Of a stretch of DNA of 64,000 nt, positions 18,347-28,468 are shown one piece after another. This DNA comes from Mycolicibacterium palauense (lineage in GTDB: Bacteria; Actinomycetota; Actinomycetes; Mycobacteriales; Mycobacteriaceae). The stretch is taken from positions 30,438 to 94,437 of the forward strand of contig NZ_NVQF01000013.1 in assembly GCF_002592005.1 (NCBI RefSeq), in the 5' to 3' direction. The notes beneath the pieces are model-generated. The model was not told the origin of the DNA, searched no databases, and saw only the letters and a program-made list of their open reading frames with translations. Numbering within the stretch: the stretch's first letter is position 1; each line of letters begins with the position of its first letter. The position numbers and the translations under genes were made by a program.

Positions 18347-19531
18347 ATGACCATGGCCGACAACCCGTTCGAGCTCGACGACGACGAACGCGTGATCGCC
18401 GAGACGGCCCGCGCGTTCGCCGCCAAACGGCTCGCACCACACGCCCTGGACTGGGATGCCGACAAGCACTTCCCCATCGACGCGCTGCGTGACGCGGCCG
18501 AACTGGGGATGGCGGCGATCTACTGCTCCGAGGACATCGGCGGCAGCGGGCTGCGCCGGCTCGACGCCGCGCGCATCTTCTCCGAGCTCGCCTACGCCGA
18601 CCCGACGGTGGCCGCGTTCATCTCGATCCACAACATGTGCGCGTGGATGGTCGACAGCTACGGCACCCCGGAACAGCGCAAGACCTGGGTGCCCCGGCTG
18701 GCGGCCATGCAGGCCATCGCCTCGTACTGCCTGACCGAACCGGGGGCCGGGTCCGACGCGGCGGCGCTGCGGACCCGGGCCGTCCGGGACGGCTCGCACT
18801 ATGTGCTCGACGGGGTCAAGCAGTTCATCTCCGGGGCCGGCACCTCCGATGTCTACGTGGTGATGGCCCGCACCGGCGGACCCGACTCCGGACCACGCGG
18901 CATCTCGGCGTTCCTGGTCGAGAAGGACACTCCGGGGCTCAGTTTCGGCACCGACGAACTGAAGATGGGCTGGAACGCCCAGCCCACCGCGCAGGTCATC
19001 TTCGAGGGTGTGCGGGTTCCGGCCGAGGCCATGTTGGGCGGGCCGGAGGGCGAGGGCGCCGGGTTCGGGATCGCGATGAACGGCCTCAACGGCGGGCGCA
19101 TCAACATCGCGGCGTGCTCGTTGGGCGGCGCACAGTTCGCCTACGACCAGGCCGCGGCCTATGTGCGCGACCGGGTGGCCTTCGGCGGCGCCCTGCTCGA
19201 CGAGCCGACCATCCGGTTCACCCTCGCCGACATGGCCACCGCGCTGGAGACCTCACGGATGATGCTCTGGCGCGCGGCCGCCGCGCTGGACGCCAACGCG
19301 CCGGACAAGGTGGAGCTGTGCGCGATGGCCAAGTTGCACGTCACCGAGGCCTGCTTCGAGGTCGCCGATCAGGCGCTGCAGCTGCACGGCGGCTACGGCT
19401 ATCTCAAGGAGTACGGCATGGAGAAGGTGGTCCGCGACCTGCGGGTGCACCGGATCCTGGAGGGCACCAACGAAATCATGCGGGTCGTGATCGGCCGGGC
19501 CGCCGCGGCCCGCGCCCGCGCGTCTGCGTAG
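18347..19531 (+). CDS. fadE9: Acyl-CoA dehydrogenase, probable isobutyryl-CoA dehydrogenase (FadE9-like)
   Basis: FAD enzyme expected to convert isobutyryl-CoA to methacrylyl-CoA. 394 residues; the family segments YCLTEPGAGSDAAALRT and DGVKQFISGAG (FAD/substrate) and QLHGGYGYLKEYGMEK are present. The catalytic glutamate is probably in the segment ILEGTNEIMR near the C-terminus. It begins 13 bp after mmsA and is followed by mmsB, so its role in valine breakdown is well supported by context. Corresponds in position to Rv0752c. Confidence 0.92.
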   Translation: MTMADNPFELDDDERVIAETARAFAAKRLAPHALDWDADKHFPIDALRDAAELGMAAIYCSEDIGGSGLRRLDAARIFSELAYADPTVAAFISIHNMCAWMVDSYGTPEQRKTWVPRLAAMQAIASYCLTEPGAGSDAAALRTRAVRDGSHYVLDGVKQFISGAGTSDVYVVMARTGGPDSGPRGISAFLVEKDTPGLSFGTDELKMGWNAQPTAQVIFEGVRVPAEAMLGGPEGEGAGFGIAMNGLNGGRINIAACSLGGAQFAYDQAAAYVRDRVAFGGALLDEPTIRFTLADMATALETSRMMLWRAAAALDANAPDKVELCAMAKLHVTEACFEVADQALQLHGGYGYLKEYGMEKVVRDLRVHRILEGTNEIMRVVIGRAAAARARASA

Positions 19532-19554
19532 GTCTGGTCAACAAAGGAGAGTCG

Positions 19555-20433
19555 ATGACGACGATCGCATTTCTGGGTCTGGGCAACATGGGCGGGCCGA
19601 TGGCCGCCAATCTGGTCTCCGCGGGGCACACCGTTCGCGGCTTCGATCCGGTGCCCGCGCTCAAGGAGGCCGCAGAAGCCAAGGGCATCAAGGTGTTCGA
19701 CAGCGGCGCCGAGGCGGTCGCGGGCGCCGAAGTGGTGATCACCTCGCTGCCCAACGGTGGCGTCGTCAAAGCCTGCTACGCCGAGGTGCTGCCGGCCGCC
19801 GACAAGGGGGCACTGTTCATCGACACCTCGACGATCTCGGTGGCCGATGCCCGCGAGATCAACGCGCAGGCGACCGGGGCGGGCTTCGCCCAGATCGACG
19901 CGCCCGTCTCCGGCGGGGTCAAGGGCGCCACCGCCGGCACCCTGGCCTTCATGGTCGGCGGCGCCGACGACGCCGTCGAGCGTGCCCGCCCGGCGCTGGA
20001 GCCGATGGCCGGCAAGGTGGTGCACTGCGGCGCCTCGGGCAACGGCCAGGCGGCCAAACTGTGCAACAACATGGTCCTGGCCGTTCAGCAGATCGCGGTC
20101 GGCGAGGCGTTCGTGCTGGCCGAGAAGCTGGGCCTGCCGGCGCAGTCGCTGTTCGACGTCATCACCGGCGCCACCGGCAACTGCTGGGCGGTGCACACCA
20201 ACTGCCCGGTGCCGGGACCGGTCCCGACCTCCCCCGCCAACAACGATTTCAAGCCCGGCTTCGCCACGGCGCTGATGAACAAGGACCTCGGACTGGCGAT
20301 GGACGCGGTGCACAGCAGCGGGTCCACCGCGCCGCTGGGCTCGCACGCCGCCGAGATCTACGCCGAATTCGCCAAGGCCGACCAGGACAACGCCGCGCTC
20401 GACTTCAGCGCCATCATCGAGACCCTGCGCTGA
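19555..20433 (+). CDS. mmsB: 3-hydroxyisobutyrate dehydrogenase
   Basis: NAD-dependent oxidation of 3-hydroxyisobutyrate to methylmalonate semialdehyde, the substrate of MmsA. 292 residues from ATG 19555 (AAAGGAGA ribosome binding site). N-terminal Rossmann motif FLGLGNMGGPMAANL, substrate loop DAPVSGGVKGATAGTL and the catalytic lysine region GQAAKLCNNMVL are present. Last gene of the valine operon; its stop codon begins a 13-bp direct repeat. Confidence 0.94.
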   Translation: MTTIAFLGLGNMGGPMAANLVSAGHTVRGFDPVPALKEAAEAKGIKVFDSGAEAVAGAEVVITSLPNGGVVKACYAEVLPAADKGALFIDTSTISVADAREINAQATGAGFAQIDAPVSGGVKGATAGTLAFMVGGADDAVERARPALEPMAGKVVHCGASGNGQAAKLCNNMVLAVQQIAVGEAFVLAEKLGLPAQSLFDVITGATGNCWAVHTNCPVPGPVPTSPANNDFKPGFATALMNKDLGLAMDAVHSSGSTAPLGSHAAEIYAEFAKADQDNAALDFSAIIETLR

Positions 20434-20456
20434 CCGTCGCGGCTGACCGTCGCGGC
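20431..20456 (+). repeat. 13-bp direct repeat at the mmsB stop codon
   Basis: TGACCGTCGCGGC occurs twice in a row (20431-20443 and 20444-20456); the first copy contains the mmsB stop codon, so both copies carry a TGA. Confidence 0.8.
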
Positions 20457-20533
20457 TGATCACGCCGAACCTGCAGGTTGTGGCGACCCCACTCGGGGGT
20501 TGCGTACACAAGTTGCAGTCTCGGCGTGATCAG
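20456..20533. repeat. 78-nt imperfect palindrome between convergent mmsB and MarR gene
   Basis: The outer arms CTGATCACGCCGA (20456-20468) and TCGGCGTGATCAG (20521-20533) are perfect 13-bp complements. Inside, CTGCAGGTTGTG pairs with CACAAGTTGCAG (one mismatch, one wobble), and after a small bulge GCGACCCC pairs with GGGGTTGC around a short loop. Two in three bases can pair. It may be a bidirectional terminator or a dispersed REP/MITE-like element. The MarR stop codon lies in the right arm. Confidence 0.7.
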
Positions 20534-21051
20534 AAGTCGCCGGCGCTGTGCCGCAGCGTCTCGATCGAGGTCACCAGGGCACGGGACTGCTCGGCGGTGA
20601 TCCCGATGTCGGCGAACACCTTGTCGTTGAGGGTGACCGTCGCGTCCTCGACGGTGGAGCGGCCCAGGTCGGTGATCTCGACCAGCGTGGTCCGCCCGTC
20701 CGTCGGGTGCGGCAGCCGGCGCACCAGCCCGGCGGCCTCCAGCCGGCGGATCGCGTGGGTGACGCTGGTGACGTGCACCTGCAACCGGTCCGACGCCTTG
20801 GTGATCGGCAGGGCCCCGTTGCGGCTGAACGCCAGCAGCCGCAACAGCTCGAAGCGGGAGAAGCTGAGGTCGTAGGGCCGCAGGGCGGTCTCGACGCGGG
20901 CCAGCAGAATCTGATGGGCGCGCATCACCGAGGTGACCGCGACCATCCCCTCGGCGACGTCGCCCCAGCCGGCGCGTTCCCAGTTGGTACGGGCCTGCGC
21001 GATCGGGTCGGGCTTCTCCGGATGATCGAGCATCCGCTCTTCATACCGCAT
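20530..21051 (-). CDS. MarR family transcriptional regulator
   Basis: 173 residues from ATG 21051 (alternative starts at 21033 and 21075). Winged-helix MarR fold: helices around RPYDLSFSRFELLRLLAFS, recognition segment DRLQVHVTSVTHAIRRLEAAG, and the wing with LPHPTDGRTTLVEITDLG. The Asp-Gly-Arg wing motif is diagnostic. It sits 12 bp after map on the same strand and is convergent with mmsB. In M. tuberculosis a MarR gene (Rv0737) also lies close to map. Ligand and targets are unknown. Confidence 0.85.
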   Translation of the reverse strand: MRYEERMLDHPEKPDPIAQARTNWERAGWGDVAEGMVAVTSVMRAHQILLARVETALRPYDLSFSRFELLRLLAFSRNGALPITKASDRLQVHVTSVTHAIRRLEAAGLVRRLPHPTDGRTTLVEITDLGRSTVEDATVTLNDKVFADIGITAEQSRALVTSIETLRHSAGDF

Positions 21052-21087
21052 CCGCGGGCGGGTCGCGCCGGGCAAGGGCGACCCCGG

Positions 21088-21891
21088 TCAGGCGAGCAGA
21101 GTCAGGATGCGGGGGCCGTCGTCGGTGACGGCCACGGTGTGCTCCCAGTGCGCCGCGCGTGTGCCGTCGGCGGTGACGACGGTCCACTCGTCGTCGAGCA
21201 CGCGGGTCTTGACGGTCCCCAGCGTGAGCATCGGCTCGATCGCCAGCACCGAGCCCGGCGCCAGAATCGGGCCGCGGCCCGGCGTCCCCTCGTTGGGCAG
21301 GAACGGGTCCATGTGCATCTGGCGGCCGATGCCGTGCCCGCCGTACCCCTCGACGATGCCGAAGCGCCGGTCGAAGCGTTCCTCGGCCGCGTAGGTGCCG
21401 GACTCGATCGCGTGGGAGACGTCGGTGAGCCGATTGCCCGGCACCATCGCGGCGATCCCGGCCTCCATGGACTGGCGGGTCGCCGCCGAGAGGTTCTCGT
21501 CGGCCGGAATCAGCGACCCCACCCCGAAGGTGATCGCCGAGTCGCCGTGCCAGCCGTCCAGGATCGCTCCGCAGTCGATGGACACCAGGTCGCCGGGGGC
21601 CAGCGTCTCCGAGCCCGACGGGATGCCGTGCACCACCCGGTCGTTGACCGACGCGCAGATGGACGCGGGAAAGCCGTGGTAGCCCAGGAACGACGGCACG
21701 GCGCCGGCGTCGCGGATCACCGCCTCGGCGATCTCATCGAGGGCCAGCGTGGACACCCCGGGCGCGGCGGCCTCACGCACCGCGGCCAGCGCCCGGGCGA
21801 CGACCGCCCCGGCGGCGGCCATCGCGTCGAGTTCACCGTCGCTGCGTTGCGGAACCACCTTGCGGCTGCGCAGCCTCGGCACCGACACCAT
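21088..21891 (-). CDS. map: Methionine aminopeptidase, type I
   Basis: Removes the initiator methionine from nascent proteins. 267 residues. The metal ligands are in the expected segments: [19 protein letters not shown] (two Asp), [12 protein letters not shown] (His), [13 protein letters not shown] IEPMLT (Glu) and [11 protein letters not shown] (Glu). Starts 8 bp after the adk stop; secY-adk-map is a conserved arrangement that couples export, nucleotide balance and N-terminal processing genes. Confidence 0.94.
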   Translation of the reverse strand: MVSVPRLRSRKVVPQRSDGELDAMAAAGAVVARALAAVREAAAPGVSTLALDEIAEAVIRDAGAVPSFLGYHGFPASICASVNDRVVHGIPSGSETLAPGDLVSIDCGAILDGWHGDSAITFGVGSLIPADENLSAATRQSMEAGIAAMVPGNRLTDVSHAIESGTYAAEERFDRRFGIVEGYGGHGIGRQMHMDPFLPNEGTPGRGPILAPGSVLAIEPMLTLGTVKTRVLDDEWTVVTADGTRAAHWEHTVAVTDDGPRILTLLA

Positions 21892-21899
21892 GGGGCGCG

Positions 21900-22445
21900 T
21901 CAGCGACCGAGCGCCTGCAGGGCCCGGGCGAACACCTCGTCCATCGAGCCCACGGCGTCGATCGTCTTCAGGTCGGAGCTGTAGTGCTCGAGCAGCGGGG
22001 CGGTCTCGTCGGCGTAGACCTTCATCCGGTTGCGGATGACGTCCTCGGTGTCGTCGGCGCGGCCGCGGCCCTTGAGTCGCTCGACCAGTTCGTCCTCGGG
22101 CACGCGGAACTCCACCACCGCGTCCAGCTTGACGCCGCGCTTGGTGAGCATCTCGTCGAGCGCGACGGCCTGCTCCACCGAACGGGGGAACCCGTCGAGG
22201 ATGAACCCGCCCGCCGCGTCGGGATCGTCGAGACGGTCGTCCACCAGCGCGTTGGTCAGCGTGGCGGGCACCAGGTCACCGGCGTCGAGGTACTTCTTGG
22301 CCTCGATCCCCAGCGGCGTGCCGGTGCTGATGTTGTGCCGGAACAGATCGCCGGTGGAGATCTGCGGAACCCCGAGCTGTTCGGCCAGCTTGACGGCCTG
22401 AGTGCCTTTTCCCGCGCCGGGCGGACCGAGCAACACGATTCTCAC
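21900..22445 (-). CDS. adk: Adenylate kinase
   Basis: Catalyses ATP + AMP = 2 ADP. 181 residues from GTG 22445, the length of the short-LID form typical of actinobacteria. P-loop [13 protein letters not shown] at residues 5-17, the AMP-binding segment [11 protein letters not shown] and [11 protein letters not shown], and the short LID ([11 protein letters not shown]) without zinc cysteines. The start codon overlaps the secY stop (GTGA), so translation is probably coupled. The much longer open frame upstream is a shadow of secY. Confidence 0.95.
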   Translation of the reverse strand: MRIVLLGPPGAGKGTQAVKLAEQLGVPQISTGDLFRHNISTGTPLGIEAKKYLDAGDLVPATLTNALVDDRLDDPDAAGGFILDGFPRSVEQAVALDEMLTKRGVKLDAVVEFRVPEDELVERLKGRGRADDTEDVIRNRMKVYADETAPLLEHYSSDLKTIDAVGSMDEVFARALQALGR

Positions 22446-23767
22446 TTGAGGAACCCTTCGTAGTTGCGCTGCATGAGTTGGCTCTCGATCTGTTTGACGG
22501 TATCCAAACCGACGCCAATCATGATCAGAACCGCTGTGCCGCCAAACGGCAAGTTCTGGACGCCGCCACCGTTGCCCATTTCGAGGAACAGGTTCGGCAG
22601 CACGGCGATCACACCGAGGTAGATCGAGCCCGGCAGGGTGATCCGGCTCAGCACGTAACGCAGGTAGTCCGCGGTCGGCTTGCCGGGCCTGATGCCCGGG
22701 ATGAAGCCGCCGAACTTCTTCATCTCGTCGGCCCGCTCGTCGGGGTTGAAGGTGATCGAGACGTAGAAGTAGGTGAAGAAGATGATCAGCCCGAAGTAGA
22801 TCGTGATGTAGACGGGGTCCGCCGGGTTGGTCAGGTAGTTCGCGACGAAGCGGTCCCACCACCCGGTGCCCGGGTTGGAGCTGCCGCTCTGGATCAGCTG
22901 GGTGATCAGGTGCGGGATGTAGATCAGCGAGGACGCGAAGATCACGGGGATGACGCCGGCCTGGTTGACCTTCAACGGCAGGTAGGTCGAGGTGCCGCCG
23001 TACATGCGCCGACCCACCATGCGTTTGGCGTACTGCACCGGGATGCGGCGCTGGCCCTGCTCGACGAACACCACGCCGATGATGATGATCAGCGCGGCCA
23101 CGCAGACCAGCGCGAAGACCATGCCGCCGCGGCTGTCCAGGATGGACTTGCCCTCCGACGGGATGCGCGCGGCGATACCGGCGAAGATCAGCAGGGACAT
23201 GCCGTTGCCGATGCCGCGCTCGGTGACCAGCTCGCCCATCCACATCACCAGGGCGGCGCCGGCGGTCATCACGATCACGATGACGACCAGGGCGAAGATG
23301 CTCTGATCGGAGATGATGTCCAGCGAGCAGCCCTGCAGCAGCCCGCCGTTGGCGGCCAGCGCCACGATCGAGGTGGCCTGCAGGATCGCCAGTGCGACCG
23401 CCAGATAACGCGTGTACTGCGTCATCTTGGCCTGACCCGCCTGGCCTTCCTTGCGGAGCTGCTCGAACCGCGGGATCACCACCGTGAGCAACTGCACGAT
23501 GATGCTCGCGGTGATGTAGGGCATGACGCCGACGGCGAACACCGACAGCTGCAGCAGCGCCCCACCGGAGAACAGGTTGATCAGGGAGTAGATCTGCGCC
23601 GAGTCGCCACCGCTGACCTGGTCGATGCACTGCTGCACGTTCCGGTAGTTGACCCCCGGCGAGGGCAGCGAGGCACCGACCCGGTAGAGGATGACGATGC
23701 CCAGCGTGAATAGGATCTTCCGCCTCAGGTCGACCGTCCTGAGCGAAGAGATGAAAGCCGAGAGCAC
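22442..23767 (-). CDS. secY: Preprotein translocase subunit SecY
   Basis: Channel-forming subunit of the Sec translocon. 441 residues from GTG 23767 with an AGGAGG ribosome binding site; about ten membrane segments. Recognisable: [20 protein letters not shown] at the start, the plug region, and the C-terminal GFLK tail. First gene of secY-adk-map. In M. tuberculosis it is Rv0732, also next to LCM-type methyltransferases. Confidence 0.95.
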   Translation of the reverse strand: MLSAFISSLRTVDLRRKILFTLGIVILYRVGASLPSPGVNYRNVQQCIDQVSGGDSAQIYSLINLFSGGALLQLSVFAVGVMPYITASIIVQLLTVVIPRFEQLRKEGQAGQAKMTQYTRYLAVALAILQATSIVALAANGGLLQGCSLDIISDQSIFALVVIVIVMTAGAALVMWMGELVTERGIGNGMSLLIFAGIAARIPSEGKSILDSRGGMVFALVCVAALIIIIGVVFVEQGQRRIPVQYAKRMVGRRMYGGTSTYLPLKVNQAGVIPVIFASSLIYIPHLITQLIQSGSSNPGTGWWDRFVANYLTNPADPVYITIYFGLIIFFTYFYVSITFNPDERADEMKKFGGFIPGIRPGKPTADYLRYVLSRITLPGSIYLGVIAVLPNLFLEMGNGGGVQNLPFGGTAVLIMIGVGLDTVKQIESQLMQRNYEGFLK

Positions 23768-23894
23768 TCTTCCTCCTGGGCAGCCGGGCTGATGTCGCGG
23801 CGTGCCGATGGGGCTGGCCTGGCCAGCGTCATTGTCAGTCTGTGTGTCGGATGCCGACCCGGGCAGGCGTGGCCTGCGGCGTCGGGCCTCAAAC

Positions 23895-23900
23895 AGTCTA
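23895..23900 (-). promoter_or_regulatory. Candidate -10 element for secY
   Basis: TAGACT on the minus strand fits the TAnnnT pattern and would place the start near 23888, about 120 nt upstream of the secY GTG. No good -35 is seen. The rest of the 288-bp divergent region (23768-24055) has an AT-rich patch at 24001-24020 that may serve the methyltransferase genes. Confidence 0.4.
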
Positions 23901-24055
23901 CGAGAGTAACAGTTCACCTCCCCGCCGCCCGCATCAGCCGAGGCCGCGAAACCCTTCAGGTGTCTCTCAGCTTGTTGGGCGTAAGCTCGGCACCAAAGTC
24001 GTTAAATTACCTAATTACTGTGCCGAGCAATCCCGACCGAAAGGACGACCCCACG

Positions 24056-25027
24056 ATGGCGCGAACCGACAACGACACCTGGGATCTGGCATCCAGCGTG
24101 GGGGCGACCGCCACGATGGTGGCCGCGGCGCGGGCGGTCGCCAGCCGGGGGCCGGACCCGGTGATCGACGACCCGTTCGCCGAGCCACTCGTCCGGGCCG
24201 TCGGCGTCGACTTCTTCACCCGCCTGGCCACCGGCGAGCTCACGCCGGCCGACCTCGACCCCGAGGAGACCGGCGGAGTCGGGAACATGGACCGCTTCAC
24301 CGACGGCATGGCCGCGCGCACCCGCTTCTTCGACGACTTCTTCACCGCCGCCGCCGAGGCCGGCATCCGCCAGGCCGTCATCCTGGCCTCCGGGCTCGAC
24401 GCCCGCGCCTACCGGATGACCTGGCCCGCGGACATGGTGGTCTACGAGATCGACCAGCCCGAGGTCATCGAGTTCAAGACGACGACGCTGGCCGGGCTGG
24501 GTGCGGAGCCGACCGCACAGCGCCGCACCGTGCCCATCGACCTGCGCCAGGACTGGCCGGCCGCGCTGCGCGAGGCCGGACTCGATCCGGACAAGCCGAC
24601 CGCGTGGATCGCCGAGGGACTGTTCGGCTACCTGCCGCCCGAGGCCCAGGACAAGCTGCTCGACGACGTCGACGCGCTGAGCGCCCCCGGCAGCCGGCTG
24701 GCCGCCGAGGGGGTGCTGCACAGTGACGACTACGACGAGGACACGGTGCGGGAGCGGATGCAGGCCGTCACCGACCACTGGCGGGCGCACGGATTCGACC
24801 TGGACTTCTCCCAGCTGGTCTACATCGGCGAGCGCGCGGAGGTCACCGAATACCTGGCCAGGCACGGCTGGCGGGCCGACGCGACCAGCGGCACCGATCT
24901 GATGCGCCGCTACGGGCTGGGTACCCCCCAGGCCGGCGCCGTGGACGGTGCCGTGGAGGACGCCGAGGAGGACGAGGACGGCCAGGCCAACTTCGCCAAC
25001 GTCGCCTACGTCACCGCCACGAAGTAG
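24056..25027 (+). CDS. SAM-dependent methyltransferase, LCM/TIGR00027 family (copy 1)
   Basis: 323 residues from ATG 24056. Family landmarks: [20 protein letters not shown] at the N-terminus, [22 protein letters not shown], the SAM-binding stretch [27 protein letters not shown] and [11 protein letters not shown]. These are class I methyltransferases expanded in mycobacteria; most have no known substrate and they resemble leucine carboxyl methyltransferases. First of four tandem paralogs. It carries an acidic insertion near the C-terminus ([10 protein letters not shown]) that the other three lack. Position matches the Rv0725c/Rv0726c/Rv0731c group next to secY. Confidence 0.9.
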   Translation: MARTDNDTWDLASSVGATATMVAAARAVASRGPDPVIDDPFAEPLVRAVGVDFFTRLATGELTPADLDPEETGGVGNMDRFTDGMAARTRFFDDFFTAAAEAGIRQAVILASGLDARAYRMTWPADMVVYEIDQPEVIEFKTTTLAGLGAEPTAQRRTVPIDLRQDWPAALREAGLDPDKPTAWIAEGLFGYLPPEAQDKLLDDVDALSAPGSRLAAEGVLHSDDYDEDTVRERMQAVTDHWRAHGFDLDFSQLVYIGERAEVTEYLARHGWRADATSGTDLMRRYGLGTPQAGAVDGAVEDAEEDEDGQANFANVAYVTATK

Positions 25028-25034
25028 CCACCCC

Positions 25035-25946
25035 ATGGCACGTTCGGACTCCGATACCTGGGACCTGGCCTCCAGCGTGGGCGCGACCGCGACCATGGTC
25101 GCGGCCGCACGCACCCTGGCCAGCACCGAGCCGGGCGCCATCATCGACGATCCGTTCGCCGCGCCGCTGGTACGCGCGGTGGGTATCGACTTCTTCACCA
25201 GGCTCGTCGACGGCGAACTGCAGATCCCCGGTGACGGCGAGGCCGGCGCGGGGGTTGCGCTGATGACCGACGTGATGGCGGTGCGGACCCGGTTCTTCGA
25301 CGATTTCTTCCTCGACGCCGGCCGCGCCGGCGTCCGCCAGGCGGTCATCCTGGCCTCCGGGCTCGACGCGCGCCCCTACCGGCTGCCGTGGCCGGACGGC
25401 ACCGTCGTCTACGAGATCGACCAGCCCGAGGTCATCGAGTTCAAATCGGCCACGATGGCCGCGCTGGGGGCGCAGCCGACCGCGCAGCGCCGCACCGTGC
25501 CCATCGACCTGCGCCAGGACTGGCCCACGGCGTTGCGCGAGCACGGGCTCGACACCGCCCGCCCGGTGGCCTGGAGCGCCGAGGGGCTGCTGATGTACCT
25601 GCCGCCCGAGGCCCAGGACCGGCTGTTCGACGACATCACCGCCCTGTCCGCGCCGGGCAGCATGCTGGCCACCGAGTTCCACGGCGGCGAGTTGTCGCGC
25701 ACGCTGAGCCAGCGCGCCCAGGAGATGGTCGGCCAGTGGGGCGACCACGGTTTCGACATCGACCTCGGCGAACTGTTCTACGACGGCGACCGCAGCCACG
25801 TCGTGGACTACCTGAGCGAGCGCGGCTGGACGGTGAGCACCCGGACCCGCCCGGAGGTGTTCGCCCAGTACGGCCGCACCTACCCGCAGGACGCCACGGT
25901 CGAACAGCTGCGCAACTCGCTGGCCGTGACCGCCGTCAAACAGTGA
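25035..25946 (+). CDS. SAM-dependent methyltransferase, LCM/TIGR00027 family (copy 2)
   Basis: 303 residues, starting 7 bp after copy 1. Same landmarks ([72 protein letters not shown]). Long identical stretches with copy 1 at the DNA level around the SAM-binding region (for example 25421-25450 against 24451-24480) point to recent duplication or gene conversion. Substrate unknown. Confidence 0.9.
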   Translation: MARSDSDTWDLASSVGATATMVAAARTLASTEPGAIIDDPFAAPLVRAVGIDFFTRLVDGELQIPGDGEAGAGVALMTDVMAVRTRFFDDFFLDAGRAGVRQAVILASGLDARPYRLPWPDGTVVYEIDQPEVIEFKSATMAALGAQPTAQRRTVPIDLRQDWPTALREHGLDTARPVAWSAEGLLMYLPPEAQDRLFDDITALSAPGSMLATEFHGGELSRTLSQRAQEMVGQWGDHGFDIDLGELFYDGDRSHVVDYLSERGWTVSTRTRPEVFAQYGRTYPQDATVEQLRNSLAVTAVKQ

Positions 25947-25971
25947 CAGCACAGAGTAAGGACAACCACCC

Positions 25972-26895
25972 GTGAACACCCGTGCCAACTCCCCGCGCAC
26001 CGACGGCGACAGCTGGGATCTGACCTCCAGCGTGGGAGCGACCGCCACCATGGTCGCGGTCGGGCGGGCCCGGGCCTCGCACGGGTCCGACGCCCTGCTC
26101 GACGACCCGTTCGCCGAGCCGCTGGTGCGCGCCGTCGGCTCGCCGACCTTCACCGCGATGATCGACGGTGAGACCGACACCCAAGCCGACCCCCTGGTGA
26201 AGGGTCGGACCGCCGACGAACAGATCGCGGTGCGCACCCGCTTCTTCGACGACTTCTTCATCCGGGCCGCGGGATCGGGCATCCGCCAGGCGGTCATCCT
26301 CGCCGCCGGGCTGGACACCCGCGCCTACCGGCTCGCCTGGCCGGTCGGCACCGTGGTCTTCGAGGTCGACCAGCCCGAGGTGATGGCGTTCAAGACGGCG
26401 ACGCTGGCCGGCCTGGGCGCCGAGCCGGCCGCCGAGCACCGCGCCGTGGGCATCGACCTGCGTGCGGACTGGCCCGCCGCCCTGCGCGCGGCCGGCTTCG
26501 ACCCGGCCCGGCCGACGGCCTGGATCGCCGAGGGCCTGCTGATCTACCTGCCGCCCGAGGCCCAGGACCGGCTGTTCGACCGGATCACCGACCTGTCCGC
26601 GCCCGGCAGCCGGGTCGCCACCGAGCACACCCCCACCGCCGACGCCTTCTCCGACGACACCGCCAAGTTCCTGACCGACAGCTGGCGGCGCGTCGGCCTG
26701 GATCTGGACATGGCCGACCTGATGTACGGCGGGGAACGCAATCTGGTCGCCGACTACCTGCGCGGTCTGGGCTGGGCGCCGAGCGTGCTGCGGGCCCGCG
26801 ACTCCTATGCTTCACACGGATTCGACTATCCCGACAATCCGCTGACCGCCGCGTTCGGCGACGGCGGCTATCTGACCGCGGAGTTGATGAGATGA
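25972..26895 (+). CDS. SAM-dependent methyltransferase, LCM/TIGR00027 family (copy 3)
   Basis: 307 residues from GTG 25972, with an AAGGA ribosome binding site. Landmarks: [70 protein letters not shown]. It is the most diverged of the four in the SAM loop ([12 protein letters not shown] instead of [12 protein letters not shown]), which suggests a different substrate. Its last codons overlap the ATG of copy 4 (ATGA). Confidence 0.9.
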   Translation: MNTRANSPRTDGDSWDLTSSVGATATMVAVGRARASHGSDALLDDPFAEPLVRAVGSPTFTAMIDGETDTQADPLVKGRTADEQIAVRTRFFDDFFIRAAGSGIRQAVILAAGLDTRAYRLAWPVGTVVFEVDQPEVMAFKTATLAGLGAEPAAEHRAVGIDLRADWPAALRAAGFDPARPTAWIAEGLLIYLPPEAQDRLFDRITDLSAPGSRVATEHTPTADAFSDDTAKFLTDSWRRVGLDLDMADLMYGGERNLVADYLRGLGWAPSVLRARDSYASHGFDYPDNPLTAAFGDGGYLTAELMR

Positions 26896-27827
26896 CCCGG
26901 ACCGACGACGACTCCTGGGACCTGGCCTCCAGTGTCGGCGCCACCGCGACCATGGTCGCGGCCGGACGCGCGATGGCCTCGGCGGCCGCCGACCCGCTGA
27001 TCGACGACCCCTACGCCGCACCTCTGGTGCGCGCCGTGGGCCTGGAATTCTTCACCAGGATGCTCGACGGCGACCTGGATCTGGACACGATTCCGGACGC
27101 CTCCCCGGAGCGGGTGCAGGCCATGATCGACGCGATGGCGGTGCGCACCAAGTTCTTCGACGACTACTTCACCCGGGCGACCGGTGGGGCGACTGGCACC
27201 GGAGTCCGGCAGGCGGTGATCCTGGCCTCGGGGCTGGATTCGCGGGCCTACCGGCTGACCTGGCCGGCGGGCACGGTGGTCTACGAGATCGACCAGCCCC
27301 GGGTGATCGAGTTCAAGTCCACCACCCTGGCCGGTCTCGGCGCCGAGCCCACCGCCACCCGCCGCACCGTGGCGATCGATCTGCGTGAGGACTGGCCCGC
27401 CGCGCTGGCCGCCGCCGGCTTCGACCCGGCCCAGCCGACCGCCTGGTTGGCCGAGGGCCTGCTGATCTACCTGCCACCCGAGGCCCAGGACCGGCTGTTC
27501 GACCAGATCACCGAGCTGTCCGCGCCCGGCAGCACCGTGGCCACCGAGTACGCCCCCGGGATCCGCGAGTTCGACGCCGAACGGGCACGGGAGATGTCGG
27601 CGCCGCTGCGGGCCCAGGGACTCGACATCGACATGGGCGCGCTGGTCTACGCGGGGGAACGCAGCCACGTCATGGAGTACCTGCAGGCCAAGGGCTGGCG
27701 GGTGACCGGGGTCCCGCGCGACGAGTTGTTCCAGCGCTTCGGACGGCCGATCCCGACCGTGGCCAGCGAGGATCCGTTGGGCGAGATCGTCTATGTCAGC
27801 GCCACCCTGGACGGTGCCGGGGAGTAG
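26892..27827 (+). CDS. SAM-dependent methyltransferase, LCM/TIGR00027 family (copy 4)
   Basis: 311 residues; start ATG overlaps the stop codon of copy 3. Landmarks: [71 protein letters not shown] short Gly/Thr insertion (ATGGATGTG, near residue 97) precedes the SAM-binding motif and is absent from the others. Last gene of the tandem array; a small hairpin follows before the convergent DUF3830 gene. Confidence 0.9.
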   Translation: MTRTDDDSWDLASSVGATATMVAAGRAMASAAADPLIDDPYAAPLVRAVGLEFFTRMLDGDLDLDTIPDASPERVQAMIDAMAVRTKFFDDYFTRATGGATGTGVRQAVILASGLDSRAYRLTWPAGTVVYEIDQPRVIEFKSTTLAGLGAEPTATRRTVAIDLREDWPAALAAAGFDPAQPTAWLAEGLLIYLPPEAQDRLFDQITELSAPGSTVATEYAPGIREFDAERAREMSAPLRAQGLDIDMGALVYAGERSHVMEYLQAKGWRVTGVPRDELFQRFGRPIPTVASEDPLGEIVYVSATLDGAGE

Positions 27828-27831
27828 ATCT

Positions 27832-27847
27832 CCGCACCCGTGTGCGG
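27832..27847. terminator. Small hairpin between convergent genes
   Basis: CCGCAC and GTGCGG form a 6-bp stem around the tetraloop CCGT, 5 bp after the last methyltransferase gene and 32 bp before the end of the DUF3830 gene. It could end transcription from either side, but it is short and lacks a T-run. Confidence 0.35.
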
Positions 27848-27878
27848 CGCTGGGCACCCGGCCCGCCCCTCGACCGCC

Positions 27879-28394
27879 TCAGCTGCCCTCGGCCCGGGCG
27901 AAGGTCAGCGTCTCCCCCCGCACGCCACCCATCCACAGGTCCTGGCAGGCCGCGGCCATCTCCTCCAGGCCCTCGATGACCTCACCGAACACATTGCCGG
28001 GAACCCAGCCCTGGTCTCCGTTGATCAGCAGGTTGTTGCGCCCGTAGAACAACGCCAGATCCACGATCGCCCCGGTGGTCCCGGTCCCCGTGGTGTTCTC
28101 GTAACCGTAGGCCGGGTTGCCCAGGTCGTCGGAATCGAAGGAGAACCAGCACAGATCGCCCGGAATCGGGGTGACGGTGGTGTTCTCCTTGCCCGGGTCC
28201 GCGGCGAAGGGCGGCAGCAGCGTGTAGATCTCGTTGCGGGCGTACTTGCCGTGGAACACCTGCGCGGAGAGGGTGCGCCCGTCGGCCAGCGCGTCCCACA
28301 CCGCCGCGCAGGTGCGCGGGGCGGCCGCCTCGAGCAGCCGGGCGACACACCGCACCCCGCGCTTGTCCAGCGACACGGTGATGAGTCTGGTCAT
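27879..28394 (-). CDS. DUF3830 family protein
   Basis: 171 residues, start ATG with GGAGA ribosome binding site. The C-terminal half (YENTTGTGTTGAIVDLALFYGRNNLLI) and GDLCWFSFDSDDLG match my memory of DUF3830, a cyclophilin-like small beta-barrel family without known activity, usually found in catabolic clusters with amidases, racemases and hydantoinase-type genes. No signal peptide. It follows the amidase gene after 74 bp that contain short imperfect repeats of GGTCAG/GGGTCGGCAG type. Confidence 0.75.
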   Translation of the reverse strand: MTRLITVSLDKRGVRCVARLLEAAAPRTCAAVWDALADGRTLSAQVFHGKYARNEIYTLLPPFAADPGKENTTVTPIPGDLCWFSFDSDDLGNPAYGYENTTGTGTTGAIVDLALFYGRNNLLINGDQGWVPGNVFGEVIEGLEEMAAACQDLWMGGVRGETLTFARAEGS

Positions 28395-28468
28395 CGAATC
28401 TCCTTGATCGGCGGGGTCGGGTCGGCAGTCAGGTCAGCAGGGCCGGGTCGGCAGCGTCAGGTCAGCGG

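Noticed and set aside
21900..23630. 576-codon ORF ending in adenylate kinase, possibly a fusion
   Set aside because: The part upstream of 22445 is a frame-shifted shadow of secY; the kinase begins at GTG 22445.
28395..28468. Imperfect GGTCAG/GGGTCGGCAG repeats between amidase and DUF3830 genes
   Set aside because: Considered as a regulatory array, but units are short and irregular; more likely slippage debris in a spacer.
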